From Acidimicrobiia bacterium (GTDB lineage Bacteria; Actinomycetota; Acidimicrobiia; IMCC26256; JAENVU01): 6,290 nt of DNA. The stretch spans positions 1-6,290 of the forward strand of contig JAENVU010000482.1 in assembly GCA_016650415.1 (NCBI GenBank), given 5' to 3'. A program made the translations under genes and the position numbers. Numbering within the stretch: position 1 is the first letter of the stretch; each line of letters begins with the position of its first letter. This document shows positions 5,819 to 6,290 of this stretch, piece by piece. The notes beneath the pieces are model-generated. The model searched no databases. It was not told where the DNA came from and was given only the letters and a program-made list of their open reading frames with translations.

Positions 5819-5849
5819 AGCGTACGCGGAGCACCTGCGGGTCCGACAA
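5819..5849 (-). promoter_or_regulatory. Putative promoter of the gamma-carbonic-anhydrase-like gene, near leaderless
   Basis: On the minus strand TACGCT (5824-5819) matches TANNNT and ends eight bases before ATG 5810, so the transcript would begin within about two bases of the start codon. TTGTCG (5849-5844) could be a -35 but leaves a long 19-base spacer. No Shine-Dalgarno sequence is present. Function is inferred. Confidence 0.4.
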
Positions 5850-5850
5850 C

Positions 5851-5863
5851 TACCGTGGTCGGG
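5851..5863 (+). promoter_or_regulatory. Putative leaderless promoter of the PhyH-like gene
   Basis: TACCGT (5851-5856) matches TANNNT and is followed by six bases and GTG 5863, the same geometry as at 580-592 (TACGGT, six bases, ATG). Transcription would start on the first base of the start codon. No clear -35 is visible and no Shine-Dalgarno sequence precedes the gene. The box lies within 30 bases of the divergent minus-strand box, so the two promoters would overlap. Confidence 0.45.
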
Positions 5864-6290
5864 TGCTCGATACGAATGCCACCGCCACCGACCACGTCGC
5901 CGCGATCGCGCGTGACGGCTTCACGATCGTTCCGGACGCCATCGAGGCGACGCTCCTCGACGAACTCACCGCCGATCTCGAGCAGCTCGAAGCGATCTAC
6001 GAGATCGAACCCTCACCGAACGTCTTCGAAGGCGCCCACACCAAGCGGGTCTACAACCTGCTCGCCCTCTCGCCCGCGTGGCAACAAGTTCCCGTTCACG
6101 CCCGGGTGTTGCCAATCGTCGAAGGCGTCCTCGATGCCGGATGCCTGGTGTCCTCGCTGTCGTCGATCCGGATCATGCCGGAGGAGACCGCCCAGCCCAT
6201 TCACGCCGACGACCAGCTGATGCCGCTCGCCAAGCCGCACGTCCCGACCGTCTGCAACACGATGTGGGCATTGACCGACTTCACCGACGC
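5863..6290 (+). CDS. Phytanoyl-CoA dioxygenase (PhyH) family oxygenase, N-terminal part; 3' end outside window
   Basis: This is a probable Fe(II)/2-oxoglutarate-dependent oxygenase of the PhyH family, cytosolic, substrate unknown. About 142 codons are in the window and the frame is open to the right edge. The N-terminus ARDGFTIVPDAI (16-27), with an acidic helix after it, is the normal family opening. The iron-binding facial-triad motif HxD is seen as IHADDQ (His114, Asp116; His codon at 6202-6204). TMWALTDFTD near the edge is the strand that follows in PhyH proteins. The distal His and the Arg binding 2-oxoglutarate should lie beyond the window. GTG 5863 is preferred because it follows a TANNNT box by six bases and leaves a normal 18-residue lead-in. 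An in-frame ATG at 5809 would add 18 residues, but its codon overlaps the divergent ATG of the carbonic-anhydrase-like gene. PhyH enzymes hydroxylate varied substrates, including CoA esters and secondary metabolites. Confidence 0.85.
   Translation, partial: MLDTNATATDHVAAIARDGFTIVPDAIEATLLDELTADLEQLEAIYEIEPSPNVFEGAHTKRVYNLLALSPAWQQVPVHARVLPIVEGVLDAGCLVSSLSSIRIMPEETAQPIHADDQLMPLAKPHVPTVCNTMWALTDFTD

Overview
This is a gene-dense, high-GC chromosomal window that looks actinobacterial. The evidence is strong G/C bias at third codon positions, GTG starts, TANNNT -10 boxes placed so that transcripts would start at or next to the start codon (leaderless genes), a metallohydrolase resembling a family I associate with actinobacteria, and fatty-acid/SDR-type metabolic genes. 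Acidimicrobiia-like origin is possible, but the sequence alone does not settle it. There are seven coding regions, five complete and two cut by the window edges. I see no tRNA, rRNA, CRISPR array, insertion sequence or phage gene, and no gene-free stretch over 300 bases.

Left part, plus strand: the 3' end of a classical short-chain dehydrogenase/reductase (2-550) is followed by a short hairpin and a promoter-like segment. A tight four-gene run (592-3999) comes next: a LolD/MacB-type ABC ATPase, a FtsX/MacB-type four-helix permease, a predicted lipoprotein with an SGNH/GDSL-hydrolase fold, and a cytosolic HELAH zinc metallohydrolase. Each of the three junctions is a 4-base stop/start overlap (GTGA, ATGA, ATGA), so the run is almost certainly one translationally coupled operon. 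The ATPase-permease-SGNH set recalls the E. coli YbbA-YbbP-TesA neighbourhood. Here, however, all four SGNH catalytic residues appear to be replaced, so the lipoprotein is probably a pseudoenzyme (binding or regulatory subunit). This is the most interesting content of the window.

Right part: a thiolase (5218-4004, minus) converges on the operon with only four bases between the two stop codons, which lie in a small symmetric inverted repeat. Upstream of the thiolase on the same strand is a gamma-carbonic-anhydrase-like left-handed beta-helix protein (5810-5286), whose third zinc-ligand position is Glu instead of His. Divergent from it is the 5' part of a phytanoyl-CoA dioxygenase (PhyH)-type Fe(II)/2-oxoglutarate oxygenase (5863 onward). 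The two divergent genes share a 52-base intergenic region with a TANNNT box for each strand. The thiolase differs from the apparently leaderless genes in having a strong Shine-Dalgarno sequence (GAGGAG).

The exporter-like operon and the SDR/thiolase/PhyH metabolic genes have no obvious joint task. The latter could be lipid or CoA-ester metabolism, but the substrate of each is unknown.
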